A stretch of 64,000 bases of DNA from Anomaloglossus baeobatrachus (Eukaryota > Chordata > Amphibia > Anura > Aromobatidae). The stretch spans positions 402,218,185 through 402,282,184 of the forward strand of contig NC_134354.1 in assembly GCF_048569485.1 (NCBI RefSeq), read 5' to 3'. The notes under the pieces were generated by a model. The model had not been told where the DNA came from. It ran no database searches and saw only the letters and a program-made list of their open reading frames with translations. Below are positions 32,706-54,604 of the stretch, in pieces; the stretch's first letter is position 1, and every line of letters begins with the position of its first letter. The position numbers and the translations under genes are program-made.

Positions 32706-33822
32706 TTGTATTTTGCAGACTATAAGACGCACCCTGGTTTTAGAGGAAAATAGGAAAATAAAGTTTTAAGCAAAAAATGTGGTCATGACACACTGTTATG
32801 GGGCGAGGATCTGCTGCTGACACTGTTATGGGGTAATGTCCCCAAATTCTCTACTAAGGAACCCCATCCTGGTAATGATCCTCCTGCCTTGTATATATAG
32901 TATATGTCCCTCATCCTGGTATAGCCCCCATCCTGCTATATACTGTCATCCTGGCATATGGCCGCATCCTGCTATACTGGCATATGGCCGCATCCTGCTA
33001 TACTGGCATATGGCCTCATCCTGCGATATACCCCATCCTGGCATATGACCCCATCCTGCTATATAACCCATCCTGGCATATGGCCCCATCCTGCTATATA
33101 CCCCCATACTGCTCATATACTCCCATCCTGATATATACCCCCATCCTGGTATACGGCCCGCATCCTGTGGCACTTAAAAAAAAATAAACGTTCATACTCA
33201 CCTTACCTCAATCCCTGCAGCATCGCTCCTCCTCCGTCTGTGTCAGCAGCAGTGCTGGAGTGTAGAGCCGGCCACGATCCCTGCAGCATCGCGATGTCCT
33301 CCTGTTTGTGCCGGCCGCAGCTGTGTGTGGACACGTGCGCACAGCGATGACGTCATCGCTGTGAGCACCGCTAGTCTCCACACAGCCACCGCCGGCAGAC
33401 AGGAGGACATCGCGGTGCCGCAGGGATCTGGGCTGGTGAGTTATTCATTGCACCCCGCGCTGATGATGATACGCGGGGTGCAGTCAATACAGCGGCACAT
33501 GATCACTCCAGGCTGTAGTTGCCAGAGGTGATCACGGCCGGCTGTTAATTATGCGCACATTCCCTGCTCATCATCCCGCCCACCTGTCAGAGCCGGCTTC
33601 AGAGCAGAGAGATGATGGGCGGGATGATGGGCGTGCATATTAAATGAGCGGGTCCACATGGTCATGGCAGGCTGCTACAGCCTGCTCGTGCCGCCGATGA
33701 CCCGCTCCACCACAGCATCCTCATTCCCCCCAGCCCTACATTCAGACTATAAGACGCACCCCCCACTTTTCCCCAACATTTGGGGGGGGGGGAAAGTGTG
33801 TCTTATAGTCCGAATAATACGG
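32706..33822. mobile_element. TA-flanked TIR element (CGTATTTT...ACTATAAGACGC family), copy 1
   Basis: TA at 32704-32705 and 33823-33824. Left end TTGTATTTTGCAGACTATAA; right end CTTATAGTCCGAATAATACGG. A second copy of the family lies at 52025-54047. TA duplication is typical of Tc1/mariner-type elements, but the superfamily is not proven. It contains a minisatellite near the left end. Confidence 0.75.
32885..33175 (+). repeat. Minisatellite inside the TIR element (CATCCTGCTATAT / CATCCTGGCATATGG)
   Basis: Alternating units of 16-17 bp, CATCCTGGCATATGGCC and CATCCTGCTATATACCC, with drift. About 16 units. Confidence 0.85.
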
Positions 33823-33824
33823 TA

Positions 33825-34227
33825 CTCACCTGAACTTGGAGCTGACACAGTGAAATAAAAGTTTGGATCTAAATTGAACATAAATATCTTTCAGTGGCAT
33901 TATTATCTGTACATCATGCGTGTGCCATCCATGTGTCTGTCTTCTACATGTGTATTTATGCATCAACAGTTTTACAGTTCCTATATTAAGAACTGTAAAA
34001 AAAATTGGATCATATAAAAATGACCTGTATAGAATAATTTTTCTTCTGATACCATAGATTTAAATAGGGGAGTCAGAATAGGTGAGCTTTACTTTAATTT
34101 GAAAGAGAACAGTGCAAGCTGTGATTTTTTTTTCTTTACATGTACATCCAGTCCAAGTAAAAAACATGATCTGAATAGCCTGAATGAATGACATTTGTCA
34201 GTGTGTTATGTGTATGCCATCCAATTT
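33825..34227. other. Unassigned AT-rich DNA
   Basis: No gene, RNA or complete element was recognised. Confidence 0.35.
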
Positions 34228-34231
34228 TTAA

Positions 34232-34520
34232 AGGGAATCCGTCGACAGGTGTTTATTACCTCATTTGGGAGCAGCACCATATAGGGGCAGAGACTCTGAT
34301 TCCAGCAATGTATCACTTATTGGACTGTTTGCTTCATAATTGATAATGTCTCTGTTGTACATCTAAGAGTTCTCTGTATGCTCATCTCTGTGTAACCCCG
34401 TGCACACTACTTTCTATGCGCACTGTTCAAAGGCAGTGGTTTGGACATAGTTATACAGAGCTCAAGAATATGAGGACTACATGGCAGCAGGTTTACTGGT
34501 CCTCTAGTGCGGATAAAACA
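34232..34520. mobile_element. T2/Kolobok-like MITE, left end only
   Basis: TTAA at 34228-34231 followed by AGGGAATCCGTCGACAGGTG and GGAGCAGCACCATATAGGG, homologous to 22522-22878. The right terminus is not present. The approximate end is where similarity stops. Confidence 0.6.
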
Positions 34521-34529
34521 GTGATAGGC

Positions 34530-35640
34530 TGGAAACACACCTATGCGTGTAAAATCGGTCCCGAGTTGCATGAAAAAAACTCGGCCGATTTTAGTTCACG
34601 TTAGGTCAGTGTGCAATACAAGTGCAATGCTTTTTTTTAATTGTTTCCAGGGTAGCAGAGCGTGTGTAATGCGTGTGTGATCCTTTTTTTTCTCAGCAGC
34701 TGTCATCTGCCATTCAGCTCTGCTACATGGCCGCTGACACCAGCCACAGACAGAGCCATGTAGCAGAGCTGAATAGCCGCTGACAGCAGACACAGACAGA
34801 GCCGCACGATCAGAATGAAGTCGGATGAACGTCACCCGACTTCATTGTCATCCCGCGGCTCTGTCTGTATGGCATGGCCTGATTTTCGGTCACCGGTGAA
34901 GGTCTCACCGGTGACCGCAAATCCCCTGATTGACCGCAGTGAGCCGCGCTATCAGTGGTGCCGTCACTGAGGTTACCCGCGGCCACAGCAGAAGTCCTCC
35001 CGCTGAGATCTGTGGCCACGGGTAACCTGAGTGACGTCATCGCTGATAGCGCGACTCACTTCAGTCGCTGCGGGGAGCTCACAGAGAGCGGTCGTGGTCT
35101 GTGACTGGTTTCTGTCAGCTTCCAATGTAGCAGAGCTGACAGCGTCGAGGGACCTCTGTGGATTACGTCGGACCTGGAGGGGTACTTGGGGGTTTAATAA
35201 AGTGGTGAAAGAGGTTGTTTTTTTGTCATTTATTTCAAATAAAGGATTTTTTGGTGTATGTCTTTATTTTCTTTATCTTACAGGTTAATCATGGAAGGTA
35301 TCTCGGGGAGACGCCTGCCATGATTAATCTAGGACTTAGTGGTAGCTATGGGCTGCTGCCATTAACTCCTTATTACCTCGATTGCCACCGCACCAGGGCA
35401 ATTCGGGATGGCCGGGTACAGTCCCGGGACAGTCGCATCTAATGGATGCGGCTATTCCGGGCGGCTGCTGGCTGATATTGTTAGGGTGGGGGGCTCCCCA
35501 TAACGTGGGGCTCCCCATCCTGAGAATACCAGCCTGCAGCCGTGTGGCTTTACCCTGGCTGGTATTAAAATTGGGGGGAACCGCACGCCGTTTTTTTTTA
35601 TTTATTTTTTTAACTGCCTGATATAGACCCGCCCACCGGC
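34530..35640 (-). repeat. Composite repeat carrying shared module M (uninterrupted copy)
   Basis: The part 35145-35575 is the reverse complement of sequences at 48740-49040 and 52230-52440 plus 53136-53480. Shared phrases are CCTTTATTTGAAATAAA, CACTTTATTAACCC and TTAATGGCAGCAGCCCATAG. At 35331-35342 it preserves the site that, in the third copy, holds a 691-bp MITE. The 34690-35060 portion is GC-rich, with repeated CAGCTCTGCTACATG / CATGTAGCAGAGCTG inverted words. Element ends were not resolved. Confidence 0.6.
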
Positions 35641-36134
35641 AGCTGTGATTAGTTGCAGTGAGACATTGGACGTGAGAAGGAAAAATTCCAGTTTCAGAAA
35701 TCTGCTTCTTAACAGTGAATGTCTGCTGAAATCTCAAATGAAGCATTACTGAATGCTACCAAGGAGAAAATTAGACCATGCAAAATGTAGTTGGTATAAG
35801 CTCCTCATTCAGTAATATGGGGAGGTGCACACACAAGTGCTTTATTTTTTTTTTCACTACACAAGCCTTTTATAGAGCAGTAATGGGTTCATCTTTTAGT
35901 AAAATTCCTAAGTATGCCAATGGCTATATTGAAGCATATGCAGAAAACCTGTAACGTTTATGCATTTTTTGGGACTTCCCCCTCCAGTGTCTTCAACTCC
36001 ATATTTTGCAGAGTTTTTGGCATGTAGCACCTCAGGCTATAAATTTGGACTTGCGCAGAGAGCCAGTCTTTGTTATCAACATCTGCATTCCATTCCTTTG
36101 TATCAGTCTTCACCTGCTGACCTTGGTATACACA
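35641..36134. other. Unassigned intergenic DNA
   Basis: No gene or complete repeat was recognised. Confidence 0.35.
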
Positions 36135-36137
36135 TAA

Positions 36138-37109
36138 GGCCCCGTCACACTAAGCAACATCGCTAGCAACATCGCTGCTAACGAACAACTTTTGTGACGT
36201 TGCTAGCGATGTTGCTGTGTGTGACATCCAGCAACAACCTGGCCCCTGCTGTGAGGTCGTTGGTTGTTGCTGAATGTCCTGGGCCATTTTTTAGTTGTTG
36301 CTGTCCCGCTGTGAAGCACAGATCGCTGTGTGTGACAGCGAGACAGCAACAACTAAATGTGCAGGCAGCAGGAGCCGACTTCTGCAGAGGCTGGTAACCA
36401 ATGTAAACATCGGGTAACCAAGAAGCCCTGTCCTTGGTTACCCGATATTTACCTTTGATACCAGCCTCTGCCGCTCTCACTGCCTGTGCTGCCGGCTCCT
36501 GCTCTGTGCACATGTAGCTGCAGCACACATCGGGTTAATTAACCCGATGTCTGCTGTAACTAGGAGAGCAAGGAGCCAGCACTAAGCATTGTGCGCTGCT
36601 CCCTGCTCTGTGCACATGTAGCTGCAGCACACATTGGGTAATTAACCCGATGTGTGCTGTAACTAGGAGAGCAAGGAGCCAGCGCTAAGCATTGTGCGCT
36701 GCTCCCTGCTCTGTGCACATGTAGCTGCAGCACACATCGGGTAATTAACCCGATGTGTGCTGTAACTAGGAGAGCAGAGAGCCAGCGCTCAGTGTGCGCT
36801 GCTCCCTGCTCTCTGCACGTGTAGCTCCGTGCAGTGGTAACCAAGGTAAATATCGGGTTGGTTACCCGATATTTACCTTAGTTACCAAGCGCAGCATCTT
36901 CCACGCCGCGCTGGGGGCTTGTCACTGGTTGCTGGTGAGCTCACCAGCAACTCGTGTAGCGACGCTCCAGCGATCCCTGCCAGGTCAGGTTGCTGGTGGG
37001 ATCGCTGGAGTGTCGCAGTGTGACATCTCACCAGCAACCTCCTAGCAACTTACCAGCGATCCCTATCGTTGTTGGGATCGCTGGTAAGTTGCTTAGTGTG
37101 ACGGTACCT
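36138..37109. mobile_element. Harbinger-like MITE (GGCCCCGTCACAC end) with internal tandem repeat
   Basis: TAA at 36135-36137; right flank TTA near 37110-37112. Ends GGCCCCGTCACACTAAGC / GCTTAGTGTGACGGTACC. Between about 36500 and 36800 a roughly 104-bp unit (TGCACATGTAGCTGCAGCAC ... GAGCCAGCGCTAAGC) is repeated three times. ATCGGGTAATTAACCCGAT palindromes occur in each. Confidence 0.75.
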
Positions 37110-37189
37110 TTACTTGCTTTCCTGATACCAGCAGTAATCAGAAAACAGACTCTTCCTTCTTACTCATACAAAAAAGTTTGGTTATAGAA

Positions 37190-37232
37190 ATGTATATATA
37201 TATAGATATATATATCTATATATATATATTCT
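37190..37232. repeat. (TA)n microsatellite
   Basis: TATATATATATAGATATATATATC tract. Confidence 0.9.
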
Positions 37233-37389
37233 CACAGTAAAAAGCATATAGAAAAATATTTTGTATTCTCACAGACGTACCTATAGGTATTGGGAGGGAA
37301 GCAGTTATCGACCAGGGATATATAGGTATGTCATCATTGGAATTGTGGGGGCACAGGAGCTGTCTAGTACAATCACTGCTGGATACTTG

Positions 37390-39720
37390 GCTTTCCCGAC
37401 AGCCGAGCCCCGGCTCTCACAGTCAGTGACGGTCTCCACACTGGCCCTGGTTGTTTAAGCCCCTAAATGCCGTGGTTGATATCTGTTGCGGCACTTAGGG
37501 GATTGGAAGAGGGATCGTGCACCCTCTCCCCTCTGATAGGTGCTCCTGAGATGTAATCGCAAGGGATTAATTGTTGCCATGGTGACCCGAGGTTGTCATG
37601 ACGACCTCCGGGTCACCAGACTATGGGAAGCCTCAGGGATCATGCCTGCAGCATGATTACTGAAGCTTCTGACAGCTATACTGTACTGCAATGATCGATC
37701 ATTGCAGCACACCATAGCTGCGATCGTAGCAGCACACTATAGCTGCTATCGGAGCAGCTAAAGGTATTGTCCCATATAGAGACTAAGTAAAAAAAAAAAA
37801 AAAAGTGAAAAAGGTAAAAATATTTCCTTAAAAATCAGAAAATAACAAAATAAATAAAAAATGATTCCCATAGTTATATTTATGTAAAAAAACACATTTG
37901 GTATCACCGCATCTGTAACAACTCGATCTATAAAACTGTCACACTAGTTAACCCCTTCAGTGAACACTTAAAAAATAACTAAAAAACGTAGCAAAAACTG
38001 TCTTTTCATCATACAATTGACAAAAAAGGTGGAATAAAACGTGATCAAAAAGTCATATATAAATAAAAACGGTACTGTTGAAAATGTTATCTTGTCCAGC
38101 AAAAACAAGCTACCATACAGCTCTGTCAGCAAAAAAAGAAGGTAGATCTGTCAGAATACAGCAATGCAAACACTAGTTTTTTCCTATAAAATAGTTTTTA
38201 TTATGTAATGGAGGCAAAACATAAAAAACTATATAAATGTGGTATTACTGTAATCGTACTGACGTGAAGAATAGAGATGTCTTATCACTTTTACCACAAG
38301 ATGAACAACATAAAAAAACAAATAAATAAAAGATTACTGAATTGCTGTTTCTCCTTGATTCTGCCTCACAAAAAGAGGAACAGAAAGTGATCAAAAAATT
38401 TTATGTGGCCCAAAATGGTATCAATAACAACTCCAACACATCCCGCAAAAAACAAGCTCTCTCATAACTATGTCGGCAGAATAATAAAAAAACCTAGTCT
38501 TCAAATCCGCTGATGCAAAAAACCTTCATTTTGTAAAAAAAAGCATTTTTTAGTGTGATAATAGCCAAACCTAAAAAAAAAAAAATATAAACCTGGTATT
38601 GCTGTAATCGTAATGACCAGAGGAATGAAGCCGCCTAATCATTTATATTGCATGGTGAACAGCATAAAAAATATATAAATAAAGCCAATTATTTAACTGC
38701 TGTTAATTTGTTTATTTTGCCTCCCAAAGATCGTAGTATGGTGTGGATCATAATTTTGAAGGCTATATTTTTTTATCTTCCTGCCAACAGTCAATTGAAG
38801 GCTTGTTTTTTGAGGGATGAGTTGGAGTTTTTATCGGTACTATTTTGGTCACATATTTTTTGATCGCTTTCTATTCTGCTTTTTGTGAGAGAGAATCAAT
38901 AAGAAACAGCAATTCAGGAATTGGGTTTTCTTTTACACCGACCACCATGTCATAACGCGATAAGACAGTTCTATTCTTCAGGTCAGTACGATTACAGCGA
39001 TACCGCATTTATGTAATTTTTTTTATGTTTTGCCGCTTTTACACTAATAAAACTAGTTTACAAAACATAAAAATTGTTTTCGCATTGCTGTATTATGAGA
39101 GCTATAATTTCATTTTTTGCTGTTTCATTCAACTTTTTTTGTCAGCTATATGATGAAAAGACAGTTTTTTTTACGGTGTTCAATGAGGTGGTTAACTAGT
39201 GTGACAGTTTTATAGATTAGGTTGTAACGGACACGGCGATACCAAATAGGTGTAGGGTTTTTGTGTTTCATTTTTTACATATATATACATAGTTATTGTA
39301 AAAAATTTTTTATATTTTTGTTCTTTATTTTTTTTAGACCCTATATAGGATTGTTACCTTTTACTGCTCTGGTCTCAGCTATAATGTACTCCAATGCACC
39401 AGCACTGCAACCCACTATAGCTGTCTGTACTGACAGAAGCCTCTGAGATTATGCTCTTAGAATGATTGCAGAAGCTTTTTGTACCGCAATGACCTGGAGG
39501 TCATGATGACCTTGGGTCACCATGGTAATGATCGAAGCCTCGCGATCACATCGCAGGGCACCGATCAAATGTGGAAATGGAGCACAATCCCTCTCCCAGA
39601 CCCCTAAATACTACAATGGACATTGATCGCAGCATTTAGGGGGTTAAACAGCCAGGGACGGGACAGGAAATGTCCCTGGCTGTGAGAGCCAGGATTCGGT
39701 TGTTGGGAAAGCTGAAGCTC
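37390..39720. repeat. 2.3-kb imperfect palindrome (DNA-element hairpin)
   Basis: The left half reads back in the right half. Pairs include GCTTTCCCGACAGCC / TTGTTGGGAAAGC, TTTAAGCCCCTAAATGC (37454) / GCATTTAGGGGGTTAAA (39634), and CACACTAGTTAACC (37941) / GGTTAACTAGTGTG (39191). The centre lies near 38560. TTAA occurs at 37455-37458 and 39644-39647 next to inverted GCCCCTAAATGC, suggesting a TTAA-target element. Arms are AT-rich and non-coding. Strong divergence between arms indicates age. Confidence 0.65.
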
Positions 39721-39903
39721 CAGCGACGATCGCCAGAACATACGCTGTACATCCTTGGTGGGTCTTGCACTGAGCATCAGGGCTCACAGGGCATGTCCAA
39801 TGTCAGGAAGGGGTTAAATGGATCAGGTCCTCTGCCCTAGCAGCATTCACATCTGTGTGACTAAATCCCGTCTAATCCGCCCTGCATGATGTTATTCACT
39901 TAA

Positions 39904-41430
39904 CCCCTTCACCCCCGGCCACAAAAACACCCTAATGACCGGGCCATTTTTTCCAATTCTGACCAGTGTCACTTTGACAGGTTATAACTCTGGAACACTT
40001 CAACGGATGTGGGCGATTCTGACACTGTTTTTTTGTGACAAATTGTACTTCATAATAGTGGTAAATTTAGGCCGATATTTTTTGCGTTTGTGAAAATTTC
40101 GGAAATTATGCGAAAATTTGGAAAATTTCTCGACTTTCAAAGTTTGACATTTTATGCCCATAAATCTGAGAATTATGTCACACAAAATAGTTACTAAATA
40201 ACATTTCGTACTTGTCCACTTAAAGGGGTGGTTCACCCATATTTTTTATTGTCTAGATCGATATTATATTAAGAAACAATGTTTCTCTCAAATACCTTGT
40301 GTTGGCAATAGTGCCTGTGAGAGGCGCTTATTGCAGACCGCTGTTCCCTGTCCAGTGACGTACCCGTCAAGTGCTGCACACGTCACATCCGTGCAGCCGG
40401 CTGCATTCTGAGCCCATCTGCTCCCCCCTCCCTCACAGCACAGCGCGTCTCTTGCTTGCAGCTTTCTGCGAGGAGGTAGGGGGAGCAGGAGAAGCGCTGT
40501 GCTAGGAGGGAGGAGGAGCAGGAGACGCGCTGTGCTAGGAGGGAGGGGGGAGCAGATGGGCTGTGACAGCAGTGAAACACCGCTCACAGCTCAGAGTCTG
40601 GACGAATGTAGCCGACTACACGAATGTGACATGTGCAGCATTTGACGGATACGTCACTGGATGGGGAACAGCGGTCTGCAATAGCGCCTCTCACAACACA
40701 AGGTATTTGAGAGAAACATTGTTTCTCAACATATTATCGAACTAGACAATAAAAAATATGGGTTAACCATCCCTTTAACACCAGAGCAATTTTCTAAACA
40801 ACATTTTTTGCGTTAGGAAGTTAGAAGGGGTCAAAGTTCATCAGCAATTTCTAATTTTTCCAACAAAATCATTTTTTTAGGGACCACACCACATTTGAGG
40901 TGACTTTGAGAGGCCGAGGTGACAGAAAATACCCCAAAGTGAAAACATTCTAAAAACTGTACCCCTCATACTGCTCAAAACCACATCCAAGAAGTATATT
41001 AACCCATCAGGTGCTTCACAGGAACCAAAGCAATGTGGGAGGGAAAAATGAAAATGTTACTTTTTAACACAAAAATGTTACTTTAGCTGTAAAATTTTAC
41101 ATTTTCACAAGGAAGAAAAGAGAAAATGCACCATACAATTTATTGTGCAATTTCTCCTGAGTACGCTGATACCCCATATGTGATAAAAATCAATTGTTTA
41201 GGCTCACGGCAGAGCTTGGAAGGTAAGGAGCGCCATTTGAATTTTTGAACGCAAATTTAGTTGCACTCATTAGCGGAACGCCATGTCGGGTTTGAAGACC
41301 GCCTAAGATGCCTAAACAATCGAGCTCCCCCACAAGTGACCCCATTTTGGAAACTAGAGCCCTCAAATAATTTTTCTAGATGTTTGGTGAGCACTTTGAA
41401 CCCCTGGGAGCTTCACAGAAGTTTATAACT
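39904..41430. mobile_element. TTAACCCCTTC-ended abundant frog-type DNA element, interrupted
   Basis: The left end CCCCTTCACCCCC follows TTAA (39900-39903). The interior contains CTTTCAAAGTTTGACATTTT, GGGACCACACCACATTTGAG and CTCCTGAGTACGCTGATACC, phrases I recall as extremely frequent in frog genomes (memory, not checked). The right terminus is not identified. Interrupted by 40224-40774. Confidence 0.6.
40224..40774. mobile_element. T2-like MITE (AGGGGTGGTTCACCCAT ends), long hairpin
   Basis: TTAA at 40220-40223 and 40775-40778. Left AGGGGTGGTTCACCCATATT. On the right side the matching strand is AATATGGGTTAACCATCCCT. About 130 bp of each end pair through CAAATACCTTGTGTTG and its complement. 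Confidence 0.85.
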
Positions 41431-41554
41431 TCCATTGCAAATCAATTGAATTGACAACGCATTTCTAAAGGATCCGGATTTGCGGCAAAAAAATCTATTC
41501 ATGCCGCAGTTAAAAAAAAACACGCTGATGTGAAAGCAGCCTAAATGATCATCT
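41431..41554. mobile_element. Right end of a Harbinger-like MITE
   Basis: GATGTGAAAGCAGCC followed by TAA at 41542-41544 is the mirror of the GGCTGCTTTCACAC ends. No left end was found, so this is a truncated copy. Confidence 0.5.
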
Positions 41555-41559
41555 GCAGG

Positions 41560-43455
41560 AAGATGCTGAAGTTGGTTTCTTGTTCGGCTTTTATTTATTT
41601 TCTGTTTATTACAGGTTTCTCAACAAAAATAAAACATCCCAAGTATATAATACCATGCAGTCATGTGCCCTATTGTGAATACACTTAAAAACACCTAAAA
41701 AAAATGTATAAAACTGGCATAAAAATGGGCATCAAAGTGGGCACTGAGGTATGTTTTTGAAGGGGTTAAATGGATTTGGGCCACTTTTCTCACTCTACAG
41801 TTACATACCTACTGATGCCCTGCATCCACTTGATGTCACTCCAGCCTGGCCCAAATGGGTTCTGGGCATCTGAACTGGCAAAGTGGGCAAATTGCCAATT
41901 TTCACAGATTTGAATAAGTAAAATAAGTAACAGGTGTACTTAAGGGGGTAAATGGCTTTGGGCTACTGATATCTCACCATAAATACATACCTAGTGATAC
42001 CCCTCATCAAATTCATGTCATTCCAGCCTGGCCCAAATAGATTCTAGGCATAAGAACTGCCATCAAAGCGGGAAAATCCCCAATTTTCACAGATGTGAAT
42101 AAGTAACAGGTGTTTTTTAAGGGGTTAAATGGCTTTGGGCAACTATCTCACCCTAAATACATACCTACATCCAATTCATGTCACTCCAGCCTGGCCCAAA
42201 TGGGTTCTGGGCATCTGAACTGGCATCAAAGTGGGCAAATCACCAATTTCACAGATTTGAATAAGGCTGCTTTCACACTACGTTTTTTTAGCATGCGTCA
42301 TGAACGTTTTTTTGCTGCAAAAGCGGATCCTGTTTTTGCAAAGAAAGACGCATGCAAACACGTTATTTTGCAGGATCCTGTCACTTTAAGTTTATGGGCG
42401 GGCATTGGAGTCATGTGATCGGGAGTGAGGGGAACTGAACGTGAAAGACTGGGAGCCGACATCTGACAGCTGTGGAGGCTCGTAACCAAGGTATACATCG
42501 GGTAACTTGCTTGGATACCCGATAGGTACATTGGTTACGAGCATCTGCAGCTGCTAGGAGCCGATTCCCTGCACACGTAACCAAGGTAAACATCGGGTAA
42601 CTTGCTTGGATACCCGATATTTAAATTGGTTACGAGCGTCTGCAGCTGCTAGGAGACGGGCTCCCTGCACATGTAACCAAGATAAACATCGGGTAACTAA
42701 GACTGCGGTTACCCGATGTTTACCTTGGTTACGGGCGTCCTCCGCTCTCGGGAGGGGGAGAGGAGGGAGGGGGAAAGAGAGACTGATCACACGAGGCTGG
42801 TTTCTGTGCATGTCAGTAGAGCAAGCAGGATCCTGTCTATCAGCATGCCAGCGTTCACATGCGTTTGCATGCAGCATAGTGAGGATCCAGCAATTTGCAG
42901 TATTTGGATGCAGCTCAAAAACGCTACAAGTAGCGTCTTTGAAAAAAGTTAAAAAACTGCAACTCGCTGGATCCTCACTATAACGCCTGCAAACACATGT
43001 GAACGCATGTTGACGCGAGTCCATTGCAAATGCATTGAAATGAAAACGTATTTGCACTGGATCTGGTTTTGCGTTAAAAAAACGTTCATGATGGATGTTA
43101 AAAAAAACGTAGTGTGAAAGCAGCCTAAGAGATGTTTTTAAGGGGTTAAATAGCTGTGGGCCACTGATATCTCACCATGTACAGAATCCATTTGGGCCAG
43201 GCTGCAGTAGCATGAATTTGATGTGGGGCATCGGTAGGTATGTAATTGTAGTGTGAGACCAGTGGCCCACTTTGCTGCCTATTTTTGTGCCAGTCTTATA
43301 AGTTTTTTAGGTGTTTTTAAGTGTATTCACAACAGGGCACATGACTGCATGGTATTATATACTGGGGGAGTTTTATTTTTGTTGAGAAACCTGTAAAAAA
43401 ACAGAAAATAAATATTAGCCGAATAAGAAACTGCCGAAATAAGAAAGCAACTTCA
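41560..43455. repeat. Inverted-repeat element with ~180-bp internal tandem units, interrupted
   Basis: The left arm (GGTTTCTCAACAAAAATAAA ... GGCATAAAAATGGGC, 41570-41745) is matched inverted at 43270-43450. The interior has about three copies of a roughly 180-bp unit (AAATGGCTTTGGGC ... CAGCCTGGCCCAAATG ... TTTTCACAGATTTGAATAAG) starting near 41763, 41947 and 42125. A MITE at 42265-43125 interrupts it. Confidence 0.65.
42265..43125. mobile_element. Harbinger-like MITE (GGCTGCTTTCACACTACG ends)
   Basis: TAA at 42262-42264 and 43126-43128. Inverted ends GGCTGCTTTCACACTACGTT / AACGTAGTGTGAAAGCAGCC are perfect over 20 bp. The interior shares AACATCGGGTAAC/GTTACCCGAT words with the element at 36138. 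Confidence 0.9.
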
Positions 43456-43849
43456 ATATCGTATCGGCAGGAAGGTTTCCAGTCAGAGGCTCCAGTCTAA
43501 GCACTTGAACACGTGCAGGGTAGTGGCATTGTTCACCTGATACACATATAATATATATATATATCTCACACACACCTAGAAGGGGCTGTCTAGGAGAACA
43601 GGTCCTCTCCTGCCACAGACTAGGACACGAGTTGCTGTCCTCTGGGGTCTCCGGCACTTCCATCCCGGTCAGGATGTGGAGCAGCACGGTGCACACTTGC
43701 TCCAGTCACTCCCTATTGGGCTGCCAAGTACTGCGTTTTGCTTTCTCGGACCCTGCGGTGAGACCCCACCTATCACCTCCACCCCGGACTGCACACAGTA
43801 TAGGCATGCCTTTCACTAATAATAGTTTATCGGTTATGCTGCAGTGTCT
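43456..43849. other. DNA upstream of the srsf10 promoter
   Basis: Includes a (TA)7 tract near 43550. CpG content rises rightward. No recognised element or gene. Confidence 0.4.
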
Positions 43850-44119
43850 TCCCGCCATATTTGATATTAGCCGTTAGCCTGCGGTTGGGTTTCCTGTCAG
43901 TCTCTCCTCCGTCATTACACTACCAGCGCTCGTCACTTCCGGCCAGGTTAGCGCGCGAACACTGCCGCCAGTAACGCCTTTTCCCGCTCCCCACCCCTCA
44001 GAGAAGTCTCGCGAGATCTCGTCCGGCTTTGGAGAGAGCGGGCGGCGGAGCGGCCATTGTACTCGTGTGCTGGTTGCAGCGTGTTACGTGCGTGGTTTGT
44101 TTTCCCACAGACGGGAGCC
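43850..44119 (+). promoter_or_regulatory. srsf10: CpG-rich srsf10 promoter and 5' UTR
   Basis: TATA-less and CpG-dense. It holds the palindrome TCTCGCGAGA at 44007-44016, a known CpG-island promoter element (bound by BANP, also linked to ZBTB33). It also holds an ETS-type CACTTCCGG at 43934-43942 and a YY1-like CCGCCATATTTG at 43852-43863. These are usual for housekeeping genes. The start site is not determined. Confidence 0.65.
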
Positions 44120-54567
<10,448 letters not shown>

Positions 54568-54580
54568 TGACGTTTGGAAG

Positions 54581-54597
54581 ATGGTGAGAGAGGTAAC
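54581..54597 (+). promoter_or_regulatory. srsf10: Competing major-type 5' splice sites downstream of exon 2
   Basis: ATG/GTGAGA (cut at 54583/54584) and GAG/GTAACA (54592/54593) are plausible U2-type donors 53 and 62 nt after the U12 site. Reading through from exon 2 adds 12 codons before TGA at 54568-54570, so use of either donor would give a non-productive transcript. Confidence 0.55.
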
Positions 54598-54604
54598 AGC
54601 ATGT

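Noticed and set aside
40000-40236. Short minus-strand frames rich in Lys/Phe/Asn
   Set aside because: They lie in AT-rich interiors of non-autonomous DNA elements and have no family features.
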